DNA from: an uncultured Prevotellaceae bacterium | Lineage (GTDB): Bacteria; Bacteroidota; Bacteroidia; Bacteroidales; Bacteroidaceae | Direction: 5' to 3' | NCBI GenBank assembly: GCA_949295905.1 | Contig: CASFNA010000023.1 | Coordinates: forward strand, 215,385 to 279,384 | DNA: 64,000 nt | Part shown: positions 44,516 to 53,753 of the stretch, piece after piece | Numbering within the stretch: the first letter of the stretch is position 1 | Layout: every line of letters begins with the position of its first letter | Notes under the pieces: model-generated | Told to the model about the DNA's origin: nothing | Database searches by the model: none | Seen by the model: the letters and a program-made list of their open reading frames with translations, nothing else | Program-made: the position numbers and the translations under genes

Positions 44516-47053
44516 ATGTTCCAAAAATTCAGAAATTCATTCATAGGCAGACTTATCGGTCTATGTGTAAAAAAAATCAAAGCCTTTTGGCTTTGGTACA
44601 AAAGTCTTTATGTTGGAAGCAAATGGTATAAAAAAACTATAACAATAATACTTTCTCTCATAGTCGCGTTTATCGTCTACTTGGGTATGGTAGACATCAA
44701 CTTCCTCTGGCTGTTCGGCAAGTCGCCGGGCTTCTCGCAAATAAAAAAGCCGACAACAAGCGAAGCTTCGGAAATATACAGCGCAGACGGTGTACTTATA
44801 GGCAAATATTTCAGCGAAAACCGTACGCCTATAAAATACGAAGATGTAAACCCTGTGTTCTGGAAAGCCCTGATAGATACTGAAGACGAGCGTTTTTATA
44901 AACACCGCGGAGTAGACCCTATCGGGATGTTCGCCGTGTTGAAAGACATTGTTTTAGGACATGAGGCGCGCGGCGCATCTACCATAACGCAGCAATTGGC
45001 AAAAAACATGTTCCGCGTAAGGACACAGTATTCTACCGGATTGTTAGGTTACATTCCCGGTGTCCGTATGCTTATAATGAAGAGCAAAGAGTGGATTATA
45101 GCCACCAAGCTTGAGCTGCTCTACGACAAGCAGGAAATACTGACTATGTACGCAAACACGGTTGATTTCGGCTCTAACGCATACGGAATAAAAACCGCAT
45201 GTAAGACATATTTCAATACAACACCAGCCAAGATAACACACGAACAAGCAGCCGTACTCGTAGGAATGCTTAAAGCTACAACTTATTACAACCCGATAAG
45301 CCACCCTGACAACAGTCTGGAGCGCCGCAATGTCGTATTGCATAACATGTTTACCCACGGAGACATTTCCCGTTCCGAGTACGACTCTATCAGCGCAATG
45401 CCAATAAAGCTAAATTACAGTGTAGAAAGCAACTACGACGGACAGGCTAAATATTTCCGTGAAGCCATTGCAAATTACCTGAAAGACTGGTGCAAGGAGA
45501 ACGGCTATGACCTCTACAGCAGCGGCCTGAAGATATACACCACCATCGACACCCGTATGCAGAAATTCGCTGAAGACGCAGCACGCAAACAGATGCGCCA
45601 AGTACAGCGCAACTTCGACCGCCACTGGGCCGGACAAGACCCTTGGCGCGACGAAAATCATCAGGTTATACCGGGTTTTATTGAAGACATCGCAAAGAAA
45701 CAGCCTGCGTACAAGATGCTTGCACAGAAGTTTCCTGACCAACCAGACTCTATAACCTATTACCTCAACAAGCCGCACAAGGTGAAACTGTTTGATTATG
45801 AGAACGGTACCATTGAAAAGGAAATGAGCACCATGGACTCCATACGATACATGGTGAAGTTCATGCACTGCTCGTTTGTCGCAATGGAACCTCAAACAGG
45901 ACAAGTAAAAGCATGGGTGGGAGATATCGACTTCGACTCTTGGAAATACGACAAAGTTACGGCAATGCGCCAACCCGGCTCAACATTCAAACTCTTCGTC
46001 TACACAGAGGCAATGAACCAAGGACTTACTCCCTGCGACAAACGGCGCGACGAGTATATCCGCATGGAAGTGTATGACAAACAGAAGCATGGCATGACAA
46101 CATGGACTCCTACCAATGCCAACGGACGTTTCTCAGGAGACTCCATACCGTTGAAAGGAGCCTTTGCACGAAGTATCAATTCAGTTGCCGTCAGGCTGGG
46201 ACAAGAAATGGGGATAAAAAACATCGCCAAGACCGCTCACGACATGGGTATAAAAAGCCCGCTCGACGAACAGCCGTCATTGGCTCTCGGCTCTTCCGAC
46301 GTAAACCTGCTCGAGATGGTCAACGCATATTGCACCATCGCCAACGACGGCAAGCACATAGAGCCTGTGCTTGTGACAAGGATTGTTGACAAAGACGGAA
46401 ACGAAGTATATACAAGCAAACCAGAAGAGAAACAGGTAATACCGTATAAAAGCGCATTCTTCATGCAGCAATTGCTAATGGGCGGAATGCGCGAGCCTGG
46501 CGGTACGTCGCAAAGCCTGTGGGGATATATCAACAATGCCGCAGGCGACACTGACTTCGGCGGAAAGACAGGAACGTCAAACAACCATTCTGACGCATGG
46601 TTCATGGGTGTAAGTCCCAACATTGTTGTCGGAGCATGGGTTGGCGGTGAATATCGTAGCATACACTTCCGCACCGGCGCATTAGGACAAGGCAGCCGCA
46701 CCGCGTTGCCCATCTGCGGCTACTTCCTGCAATCGCTCATGGCCGACCCTGACTTCCGCAAATACCACGGACGCTTCCATAAGCCGATAGATGACGACAT
46801 TACACGCGACATGTACATGTGCGACAGCTACTATCCTGTCAAGAAAGACACGGCAGCCATAGACAGTGCCGCCATAGCCGATTCTATAGCAGCAGAAAAA
46901 GCCGGACATCCAATGAACGCATTGGAGAAGATGGTCATAGGCAATTCTGTAAACATTGACAAACCGTCACCTGCCAAACAGTCTGGAGGTAAAGACGAGC
47001 CAAAGAAATCAGACAAGCCACATGAAGAAGTCATAAGATTTGAAGACCTATAA
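44516..47053 (+). CDS. class A penicillin-binding protein 1A
   Basis: Bifunctional peptidoglycan synthase anchored in the inner membrane by one N-terminal helix (ITIILSLIVAFIVYLGMV, residues 43-60). The GT51 transglycosylase has EDERFYKHRGVD with the catalytic Glu and STITQQLAKNMF. The transpeptidase has RQPGSTFK (SxxK), RSINSV (SxN) and GGKTGTSNNHSDAWF (KTG). A 100-residue Ala/Lys/Pro-rich C-terminal tail follows. 845 aa is normal. Confidence 0.95.
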   Translation: MFQKFRNSFIGRLIGLCVKKIKAFWLWYKSLYVGSKWYKKTITIILSLIVAFIVYLGMVDINFLWLFGKSPGFSQIKKPTTSEASEIYSADGVLIGKYFSENRTPIKYEDVNPVFWKALIDTEDERFYKHRGVDPIGMFAVLKDIVLGHEARGASTITQQLAKNMFRVRTQYSTGLLGYIPGVRMLIMKSKEWIIATKLELLYDKQEILTMYANTVDFGSNAYGIKTACKTYFNTTPAKITHEQAAVLVGMLKATTYYNPISHPDNSLERRNVVLHNMFTHGDISRSEYDSISAMPIKLNYSVESNYDGQAKYFREAIANYLKDWCKENGYDLYSSGLKIYTTIDTRMQKFAEDAARKQMRQVQRNFDRHWAGQDPWRDENHQVIPGFIEDIAKKQPAYKMLAQKFPDQPDSITYYLNKPHKVKLFDYENGTIEKEMSTMDSIRYMVKFMHCSFVAMEPQTGQVKAWVGDIDFDSWKYDKVTAMRQPGSTFKLFVYTEAMNQGLTPCDKRRDEYIRMEVYDKQKHGMTTWTPTNANGRFSGDSIPLKGAFARSINSVAVRLGQEMGIKNIAKTAHDMGIKSPLDEQPSLALGSSDVNLLEMVNAYCTIANDGKHIEPVLVTRIVDKDGNEVYTSKPEEKQVIPYKSAFFMQQLLMGGMREPGGTSQSLWGYINNAAGDTDFGGKTGTSNNHSDAWFMGVSPNIVVGAWVGGEYRSIHFRTGALGQGSRTALPICGYFLQSLMADPDFRKYHGRFHKPIDDDITRDMYMCDSYYPVKKDTAAIDSAAIADSIAAEKAGHPMNALEKMVIGNSVNIDKPSPAKQSGGKDEPKKSDKPHEEVIRFEDL

Positions 47054-47055
47054 AT

Positions 47056-47168
47056 AATTAAGAATTGAGAGTTAAGAATTAAGAAAATATGTTTTATCAA
47101 ACAAATACATTGAAGCATATTTTCTTAATTCTTAATTCTTAATTCTTAACTCTTAATTCTTAATTCAT
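47056..47168. repeat. heptad-repeat hairpin between PBP1A and the helicase
   Basis: The left arm (47056-47091) is four AATTAAG-type heptads plus AAAATATG. The right arm (47116-47168) is CATATTTT followed by six CTTAATT-type heptads. The arms are inverted and separated by 24 bases. Further degenerate heptads continue to about 47195, immediately before the GTG start of the helicase. Confidence 0.75.
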
Positions 47169-47199
47169 ATCTAATAACTCTTAACCCTTAATTATAGAA

Positions 47200-48912
47200 G
47201 TGCTCGACCTCGACAACCCGGAGCTGCAACAGGCCCTGCAAATAATACAATACACGCGTCGCTCGCTTTTCCTTACGGGAAAAGCAGGTACGGGCAAATC
47301 AACCTTCCTGCGCCATATTTGCGCAAACACAAAGAAAAAACACGTCATACTGGCACCCACGGGAATAGCAGCCATCAATGCAGGCGGCTCCACCCTGCAC
47401 AGTTTTTTCAAACTGCCGTTCCACCCTCTTTTGCCAGACGATGAGCGTTATTCTATACGCAACCTGCGCTCGACACTGAAATACACATCCGAAAAACGCA
47501 AAATAATACGTGAGGTGGAGCTTATCGTCATAGACGAAATAAGCATGGTGCGTGCCGACATCATCGACTTCATTGACAAGGTATTGCGAGTATACTCACG
47601 CAACATGCGCGAGCCGTTCGGCGGTAAGCAGCTCCTGCTCGTCGGCGACATATACCAGCTTGAACCTGTTGTGAAGGAGGACGAACGGCGTATGCTACAC
47701 CCCTACTACCCCACCTCGTTCTTCTTCGGTGCCCGGGTGTGGCGCGAAATGCGACTTGTAAGCATTGAGCTGCACAAGGTTTACCGGCAAAGCGATCATG
47801 CGTTCATATCGATACTCGACCACATACGCACCAGCGACGCCACCGATGCCGACCTGCGCACTCTCAACACCCGTGTGGGAGGAACGCTTGACACTGCCGG
47901 CGGCAACCTCGCCATAACCCTTTCAACTCGCCGAGACACCGTTGACTACATCAACGAGCAACGCTTGAAGCAACTGCCTGGCGAAGCAGTAACATTCTAC
48001 GGCGAGGTGAAAGGCGAGTTTCCAGACAGCAGCCTGCCAACACCAATGGAACTGGAAGTAAAACCCGGCGCACAAATCATCTTCATCAAAAACGACATGG
48101 ACAAGCGTTGGGTAAACGGAACACTCGGCGTAGTCGAGGGAATAGACGAGGATGAAGGCGTGCTCTACATCGTATCAGAAGACGGCAACGAGCACGACGT
48201 GCGCCGAGAACGGTGGAGCAACATGCGCTACAAGTTCAACGAGAAAGAAAAGAAAATCGAAGAAGAGGAAATTGGCAGCTACATACAGTTCCCCATCCGC
48301 CTTGCCTGGGCCATCACCGTGCACAAGAGCCAGGGACTGACGTTCCGCCACGTCAACATCGACTTCACCGGCGGAGTGTTCGCCGGAGGCCAGGCATACG
48401 TCGCCCTGTCACGCTGCACGTCGCTTTCAGGCATCAGCCTCGCCCAGCCAATACGCCGTGAGGACGTCTTCGTTCGCCAGGAAATAAAGCAGTTCGCCCG
48501 TACTTACAACGACACCGCACTCATCGGCAACGCCCTGAAAGAGTCTGCCGCCGACAAGGAGTACCACGATGCCGCACAGGCCTTCGACCGCGGCAACTTC
48601 GACACATTCCTTTCCGCCTTCTTCCGCGCCATACATCACCGCTACGACATTGAGAAACCTGCCGCCAAACGCTTAATCCGCCGCAAGCTCGGAATAATCA
48701 ACACATTGCGCCAGGAGAACATTGAGCTGAAGAAGGAAATGTCACGCCGCGACGGCTTGCTCAAACGCCTCGCCGCCGAATACACCCTCATGGGCAAGGA
48801 ATGCGAGCGCGAGCACATGCCCGAGGCCGCCGCCGCAAACTACCGCAAGGCTCTCGAACTATACCCTGACGCAAAAGAGGCTGAAAGAAGGATGAAGAAA
48901 CTACGGCTATAA
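47200..48912 (+). CDS. PIF1-like helicase with C-terminal TPR-like tail
   Basis: A 570-aa SF1B helicase of the PIF1/RecD2 type. Walker A FLTGKAGTGKST (residues 25-36), motif Ia APTGIAAINAGGSTLHSF, Walker B LIVIDEISMV, motif III LLLVGDIYQLEPV, and the UvrD-like C-terminal motif AWAITVHKSQGLTF are present. The last 110 residues are helical and end in a tetratricopeptide-like unit (AAANYRKALELYPDAKEAER), suggesting a protein partner. The start codon is GTG. The upstream gap is filled by a heptad-repeat hairpin. Confidence 0.88.
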   Translation: MLDLDNPELQQALQIIQYTRRSLFLTGKAGTGKSTFLRHICANTKKKHVILAPTGIAAINAGGSTLHSFFKLPFHPLLPDDERYSIRNLRSTLKYTSEKRKIIREVELIVIDEISMVRADIIDFIDKVLRVYSRNMREPFGGKQLLLVGDIYQLEPVVKEDERRMLHPYYPTSFFFGARVWREMRLVSIELHKVYRQSDHAFISILDHIRTSDATDADLRTLNTRVGGTLDTAGGNLAITLSTRRDTVDYINEQRLKQLPGEAVTFYGEVKGEFPDSSLPTPMELEVKPGAQIIFIKNDMDKRWVNGTLGVVEGIDEDEGVLYIVSEDGNEHDVRRERWSNMRYKFNEKEKKIEEEEIGSYIQFPIRLAWAITVHKSQGLTFRHVNIDFTGGVFAGGQAYVALSRCTSLSGISLAQPIRREDVFVRQEIKQFARTYNDTALIGNALKESAADKEYHDAAQAFDRGNFDTFLSAFFRAIHHRYDIEKPAAKRLIRRKLGIINTLRQENIELKKEMSRRDGLLKRLAAEYTLMGKECEREHMPEAAAANYRKALELYPDAKEAERRMKKLRL

Positions 48913-48920
48913 ATCGCCAT

Positions 48921-50159
48921 TTACTCAACCGTTGGAAACGATTTGGCACTTCCAACTTCCTTATATTTTTCGTCAAATCCAATCAACCATCTCCGCTCAC
49001 TGTCAGTAAGACTTTCAAGAGTGGCGGCATAATCCATGTCGGGCATGTACCACCATCGGCTGCGGAAGAAACCGTCCAGCGCAGCATCTTTGAACACATA
49101 GCCGCGCAGAGCGAACGGCAGGTTGCGCACCTTGTGGTACATGTCATTATCAAGCGTGTCCGGCCTCATAAGGTTGTAGCGGAAAGCGTAATAGTCGGAC
49201 GGCGCATTAATATCGCCAGTCTCGGTGCATACGGCTGAAAACACTCGCAATTCAGAAGCCGGGCGGTAATCTTTCACCTTATATTCTATCGACGCATTAC
49301 GCAGAAAAACCTCATACACCGCCATCGGCATTTTCTCCGGCCACCCGTCGTTTTGTATTATACGCCTGCGCCATTTGCCCGTACCTTCAATCACGGGGTC
49401 AACCTTTCTGCTAAATAAACTGTCCTCCAGCATAAAGTGCAGCGGCACACTGTCCGCCTTGATGCGCAGCGTAAAGTCGTCAATCTGCCTGTTACCCCAT
49501 CGCAGGGCAGGCGTCAGCTTATAATCAAGCTTATAATTGAACACTACCGACTCATCCATGCGGTAACGGTAATGATGGCGCATGATGTTCACTCCCGGCT
49601 TGAACGCCGCGTTGAAATGATATACAAACGCTATGTGTACGCCGTCGCCTTCACGCGTGTACAGCCACGAACCCGTATGCGCATCGTCAACATCATAACG
49701 CGAAAGGTCGAGCGCGAGCACCTTCCCGTCGTTCACATAAAGCGTATCAACGTTCACGACTGACGTAGATACAGGCAGAGCCTCGCCGTTCATCTCTACC
49801 GTAAACCCCATTATGGCGGGGTGCGCACCGCTCCTGTCGAGCGAAGACATATAATCGGGTGCGTCAGCCTCAAAGCCCATAAGTACGGTTTTGCCCTTGC
49901 CAGGATTAAAGAACTCGTAATACACGTCAACATCAGCCATGCCGTCATCGCCCCAACTAAGGGTCAAGACCTCGCGCTGCACACGGATGTCTGTCTCCAC
50001 CAAAGGCAGCAGCTGGTTGCCGTCTGTATAATACGTGCCGTCATTGGCCGACACCTGTGTACATAACGCAGAAGCAAGCAGCAATATTGCCGGCAGAAAC
50101 AAGGCCTTAGTCAAACTACTGAAGCATGTAAACAATTGAAATTTTATCCGTTTCTCCAT
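48921..50159 (-). CDS. secreted protein with C-terminal YARHG-like domain
   Basis: A 412-aa exported protein, function unknown. It has a signal peptide (ALFLPAILLLASALCTQVSA after a basic MEKRIKFQLF start) and a beta-rich body (VDVYYEFFNPGKGKTVLMGFE and later) reminiscent of DUF4424. The C-terminal segment RGYVFKDAALDGFFRSRWWY...LTDSERRWLIGFDEKY has the layout of a YARHG domain. The start at 50159 is preferred because a promoter element lies at 50264-50271. The frame extends upstream but has Cys-rich, non-protein-like content. Confidence 0.7.
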   Translation of the reverse strand: MEKRIKFQLFTCFSSLTKALFLPAILLLASALCTQVSANDGTYYTDGNQLLPLVETDIRVQREVLTLSWGDDGMADVDVYYEFFNPGKGKTVLMGFEADAPDYMSSLDRSGAHPAIMGFTVEMNGEALPVSTSVVNVDTLYVNDGKVLALDLSRYDVDDAHTGSWLYTREGDGVHIAFVYHFNAAFKPGVNIMRHHYRYRMDESVVFNYKLDYKLTPALRWGNRQIDDFTLRIKADSVPLHFMLEDSLFSRKVDPVIEGTGKWRRRIIQNDGWPEKMPMAVYEVFLRNASIEYKVKDYRPASELRVFSAVCTETGDINAPSDYYAFRYNLMRPDTLDNDMYHKVRNLPFALRGYVFKDAALDGFFRSRWWYMPDMDYAATLESLTDSERRWLIGFDEKYKEVGSAKSFPTVE

Positions 50160-50263
50160 GGCATAGACATTTAAAATTACATTCATCCGACCTGTCATGT
50201 ACATCTTGAAACGCATAGACCTACCGCACAGACCTACACATTCACACGAACACAGCCGACAAG

Positions 50264-50271
50264 CAAAATTA
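50264..50271 (-). promoter_or_regulatory. -7 box for the YARHG-type gene
   Basis: Minus strand reads TAATTTTG. A CAAA-type -33 element exists but at a slightly long spacing of 23 bases. It implies a leader of about 95 bases before the chosen start. Confidence 0.4.
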
Positions 50272-50365
50272 CAAAAAAGATTCAATACGCCTATCAAATT
50301 AAGCTTGAATTTTACGATTCTACCGACAAACGCACATCTATCAACATGCAAGCATTATGCCGTTA

Positions 50366-50416
50366 TTTACTTACACTTTGATTTCCGTTGACGCTCTATA
50401 ACGGCGTTATTCTAAA
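50366..50416 (+). repeat. shared intergenic module B, copy 2
   Basis: Matches 36516-36566 over about 50 bases, including TTGACGCTC and TAACGGCG with conserved spacing. The GC-core repeat cluster follows about 120 bases later, as in copy 1. Confidence 0.65.
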
Positions 50417-50534
50417 ACAATCGGGCAAAGGACAAAAAAACGTGAGTTTTTCGTGTACAAACGCAAGTGGCTATAAGCCAGAGTATTGCAGCAGATAGCC
50501 ATCATTGTGTGCAATATAAACGGCTAAAAAAAGA

Positions 50535-50690
50535 GGTAAAGACGGCTCAAACTATATGAAAAGGCCGTCCAAACAGGTAGTTTGGACGGCTCTCACCGAT
50601 GCCAAAGACGGCTTTTATCAATGCTAAAGGCCGCCTTTGACAATGCAATTGACCGCATATTGCCGCCTAAAAGGCCGCATTGAAGCATCT
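50535..50690. repeat. dispersed GC-core repeat cluster, copy at 50.6 kb
   Basis: Cores GTAAAGACGGCTC, AAAAGGCCGTCC, TTTGGACGGCTC, CCAAAGACGGCTTTT, CTAAAGGCCGCCTTTG and AAAAGGCCGCATTG are irregularly spaced. GCCGTCCAAAC (50564-50574) and GTTTGGACGGC (50580-50590) form a perfect 11-bp stem with a 5-base loop. Confidence 0.75.
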
Positions 50691-50796
50691 GAACGACGGC
50701 AAACAAATGACTTTCCGTTCTATTTCAGCAAAAAGCACAGACATTTACCGTTTGACATTTTGTCAATGCTTACACCTTGATTGCCAACAAACTGCA

Positions 50797-51489
50797 TTAC
50801 AAATAGAACTCTCCCGTAAGCCCTGCATACCATTCAGAGCGCGTCATGTCGGCATTGTTCAGGCACTCATCCGCCTCCTCCACCTTACCAACTGGACGCT
50901 TACCGTAAGCCAGCAGGCAGCGACTCGCCGCCTTGTGTGGCACGGTCTTAACCGTGCATACACGGCATGGAAACATCCCGGAGAAGGCCGCCTCGGCGTC
51001 AAACTCGCCGCGCAAGGCTGAAGGAATGACTACAGAAAACTCGCCATCGTCGGCCAGCAGCCGCGCCACATGGCGAAACAAGTCGGCAAAAGGCAGCGTC
51101 TCCGCGCTCCGCGCCATAGTTCTCGCCGCCGTTTTGCTCGCAAGCGTCCCAGCGTAAAACGGCGGATTGCACACTATCGCATCAAATTCGCCGCCATGAA
51201 AACCCTGCAACGATGACTCGACAACGCTTATCCTGCCCGCAAACGGCGACGCCTCCACATTCTCACGAGCCTGGAGGCACGCCCCTGGCTCAATGTCAAT
51301 AGCTGTAACTTCGGCCTCCTCATACCTCTGCGCCATCATCAGCGCAACCAGTCCAGAACCTGTGCCGACATCCAAGATGCGCCGCCCTCCTCGCGCCCAT
51401 GCACCGAGCAGCACGCCATCCGTGCCCACCTTCATGGCACACTTGCCGTGGCTCACCGTGAAACGCTTGAATGCAAATCCTCTTGACAT
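50797..51489 (-). CDS. trmN6: tRNA1(Val) A37 N6-methyltransferase-like (YfiC/TrmN6)
   Basis: A 230-aa SAM-dependent methyltransferase. The N-terminal FKRFTVSHGKCAMKVGTDGVLLGAW is the YfiC hallmark. Motif I is ILDVGTGSGLVALMMAQR, and the catalytic N6-adenine motif is IVCNPPFYAGTL. ATG at 51489 was chosen over an in-frame TTG two codons upstream. It is divergently oriented from the restriction-modification locus, with about 125 bases between them. Confidence 0.9.
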   Translation of the reverse strand: MSRGFAFKRFTVSHGKCAMKVGTDGVLLGAWARGGRRILDVGTGSGLVALMMAQRYEEAEVTAIDIEPGACLQARENVEASPFAGRISVVESSLQGFHGGEFDAIVCNPPFYAGTLASKTAARTMARSAETLPFADLFRHVARLLADDGEFSVVIPSALRGEFDAEAAFSGMFPCRVCTVKTVPHKAASRCLLAYGKRPVGKVEEADECLNNADMTRSEWYAGLTGEFYL

Positions 51490-51513
51490 AATCAAACAAC
51501 ACTAATTTTGGCG

Positions 51514-51521
51514 CAAAGATA
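51514..51521 (-). promoter_or_regulatory. -7 box for trmN6
   Basis: Minus strand reads TATCTTTG (TAnnTTTG), 25 bases upstream of the trmN6 ATG. It is back to back with the restriction-modification promoter element 45 bases to the right. Confidence 0.5.
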
Positions 51522-51565
51522 ATATTTTCGTACTTCATATATGCAATTTACAAAATATTAATTTG

Positions 51566-51573
51566 TACCTTTG
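51566..51573 (+). promoter_or_regulatory. -7 box for the restriction-modification operon
   Basis: TACCTTTG (TAnnTTTG) lies 41 bases upstream of the methylase-nuclease ATG. No clean -33 box at 19-21 bases. No controller-protein (C-box) type palindrome was noticed. Confidence 0.5.
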
Positions 51574-51614
51574 CAATCATCTGATACAGCTACAAATAAC
51601 AAAAAAATAAACAA

Positions 51615-53753
51615 ATGGAATTAACAGATATAATCAAAGGTACAGAATATGAACTAAGCTTGTTTTCAAAAGATAAAATTTCAGCACTGAAAAACCGCAT
51701 AACTGAACGAAAGACCAAAAAAAGTATTGACTATTACATCACATGCTTAGTACGCAAAAAGGACATAAAACTTACGCCTGAAGAAACTGTACGCCAATTG
51801 TATCTGTTGGTTCTTACGCAGGATTTAGGCTATCCCGTTTCACGAATAGCACTTGAATTTGAAGTGACATTCGGCAGGGAAAAGAAACGGGCAGACATTG
51901 TTGTTTTCGACAAGCAGCAAACCACAAGCCCGTATATCATTGTGGAATTGAAGAAGCCGAAGTTGAAAGACGGCAAGGAACAACTGAAAAGCTATTGCAA
52001 CGCAACGGGTGCGCCCATCGGAGTATGGAGCAACGGTAGGCAGATTTCTTACTACCATCGTAAAGATCCAAATTATTTTGAGGATTTGAGTATGCTTCCA
52101 CGTGCCGACCAAAAACTTTCGGACATCCTTTCGGAACGGTGGAAGATAGCCGACCTCATAAAGAAAGACAAATTGGTAACGGAGCGCAAATCGCTGAAAG
52201 ACCTCATCCTCGAAATGGAAGATGAGGTGTTGGCTAATGCGGGCGTGGATGTGTTCGAGGAAGTTTTTAAACTTATCTTCACCAAGCTTTATGACGAAAT
52301 GGAGAGCGGACGCAAGCCTGACCGAAACCTTGAATTCCGCAACTACGGTGACACGGAAACCGAACTTGCATCTAAAATACAGAGCCTTTTCGATGAAGCC
52401 AAAAAGAAATGGAAAGGAGTATTCGACACCAACAGCCAGATAGCCCTCACGCCTTCGCATCTTTCCGTTTGCATCGCATCGCTGCAAGACGTAAAATTGC
52501 TCAACTCCAACCTTGATGTGGTTGATGAAGCATTTGAATATCTTATCAACAAAAGCAGCAAAGGCGAAAAAGGCCAATACTTTACACCGCGTTATGTGAT
52601 AGACATGTGCGTTAGGATGCTCAACCCCAAGGCGGACGAAAAGATGATAGACACAGCGGCAGGCAGTTGCGGTTTCCCTGTGCATACAATTTTTTATGTA
52701 TGGAAGAACATATTGAAAGAAAAAGGCATAGAAGCAAGCCATCTATTAACTTTAGAAAAGAAACCAGCAGAATGTACGGACTACGTTAATGATAATGTGT
52801 TTGCCATAGACTTCGATGAAAAAGCGGTGCGCGTGGCGAGAACGCTCAATCTCATTGCAGGAGACGGACAGACGAATGTGCTACACATGAACACGCTCGA
52901 CTATGAACATTGGGATTTGAATTTGCAGAATCCTACATGGCGCAGGGTATATTCCACAGGATATGACAAACTTTGTGACTTGCGCGCCGAAAAGAACAGC
53001 AACCGTGATTTCACCTTTGACATTGTAATGGCCAATCCTCCCTTCGCCGGGGATGTAAAGGAAAGCCGGATACTTGCCAAATACGATTTAAGCCGTTCCG
53101 TCTCATTGGAAAAGCTGAAAAATGCCCCACAAGGGGCAACGATTGCCAAAGGTGAGCCGACCTTTCCCGAAGCATTGGCGAACAGCGGAGAAACGGTATA
53201 TCAAATGGCAGACGGTACATTCCGCAAGACGAAACTGAAACAGGCTTCCAACATGAGCCGTGATGTGTTGTTCGTGGAGCGCAACATCGATTTCCTGAAA
53301 CCGGGCGGACGCATGGCGATAGTCTTGCCGCAAGGCCGCTTCAACAACAGCAGCGACAAGGCTTTGCGCGAATACATCGCCGACCGTTGCCGCATACTTG
53401 CCGTCGTTGGATTACATGGCAACGTGTTCAAACCGCACACAGGCACGAAAACGAGTGTCCTGTTCGTCCAGAAATGGGATGACGTGCTTTGCCCGAAAGT
53501 GGAAGATTACAACATCTTCTTCGCCACCATGCAAGAGCCGAGCAAGGACAACAGCGGCGACAAGATTTATCGGAACACGACGGACGAAGATGGAAACAAT
53601 GTGCCGTTGCTTGACACACACGGACATCTGATAGTAAAACACGACCTATTCAACCATGACGGATTGACACAAGACGGCATAGCCGAGGCATTTGCCGAAT
53701 TTGCGAAGAAAGAGGGCTTGTCTTTTTTCGCGGATGCCCCTTTGACGAAGTGA
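51615..53753 (+). CDS. fused restriction nuclease-N6-adenine DNA methyltransferase
   Basis: A 712-aa protein joining an N-terminal HsdR_N-like PD-(D/E)xK nuclease domain to a type I-like methylase. The nuclease core is EFEVTFGREKKRADIVVFD (Asp94) followed by IIVELKKPK (Glu111, Lys113). A helical HsdM N-terminal domain (about 195-320) leads to GQYFTPRYVIDMCVRML, SAM motif DTAAGSCGF (346-354) and catalytic NPPF (474-477). There is no helicase/translocase domain and no hsdR gene nearby. The stop overlaps the GTG start of the specificity gene (GTGA), so the two are made together. The layout is BcgI-A-like, and a role in DNA restriction is inferred. Confidence 0.85.
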   Translation: MELTDIIKGTEYELSLFSKDKISALKNRITERKTKKSIDYYITCLVRKKDIKLTPEETVRQLYLLVLTQDLGYPVSRIALEFEVTFGREKKRADIVVFDKQQTTSPYIIVELKKPKLKDGKEQLKSYCNATGAPIGVWSNGRQISYYHRKDPNYFEDLSMLPRADQKLSDILSERWKIADLIKKDKLVTERKSLKDLILEMEDEVLANAGVDVFEEVFKLIFTKLYDEMESGRKPDRNLEFRNYGDTETELASKIQSLFDEAKKKWKGVFDTNSQIALTPSHLSVCIASLQDVKLLNSNLDVVDEAFEYLINKSSKGEKGQYFTPRYVIDMCVRMLNPKADEKMIDTAAGSCGFPVHTIFYVWKNILKEKGIEASHLLTLEKKPAECTDYVNDNVFAIDFDEKAVRVARTLNLIAGDGQTNVLHMNTLDYEHWDLNLQNPTWRRVYSTGYDKLCDLRAEKNSNRDFTFDIVMANPPFAGDVKESRILAKYDLSRSVSLEKLKNAPQGATIAKGEPTFPEALANSGETVYQMADGTFRKTKLKQASNMSRDVLFVERNIDFLKPGGRMAIVLPQGRFNNSSDKALREYIADRCRILAVVGLHGNVFKPHTGTKTSVLFVQKWDDVLCPKVEDYNIFFATMQEPSKDNSGDKIYRNTTDEDGNNVPLLDTHGHLIVKHDLFNHDGLTQDGIAEAFAEFAKKEGLSFFADAPLTK

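Larger units (their letters stand above)
50160..50796. other. 637-base gene-poor region with repeats
   Basis: Contains the promoter element of the YARHG gene (50264-50271), shared module B copy 2 (50366-50416), a stretch with AAAAAAACGTGAGTTTTTCG that can form a short hairpin, and the GC-core repeat cluster (50535-50690). No protein-coding signal was found. Confidence 0.7.
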
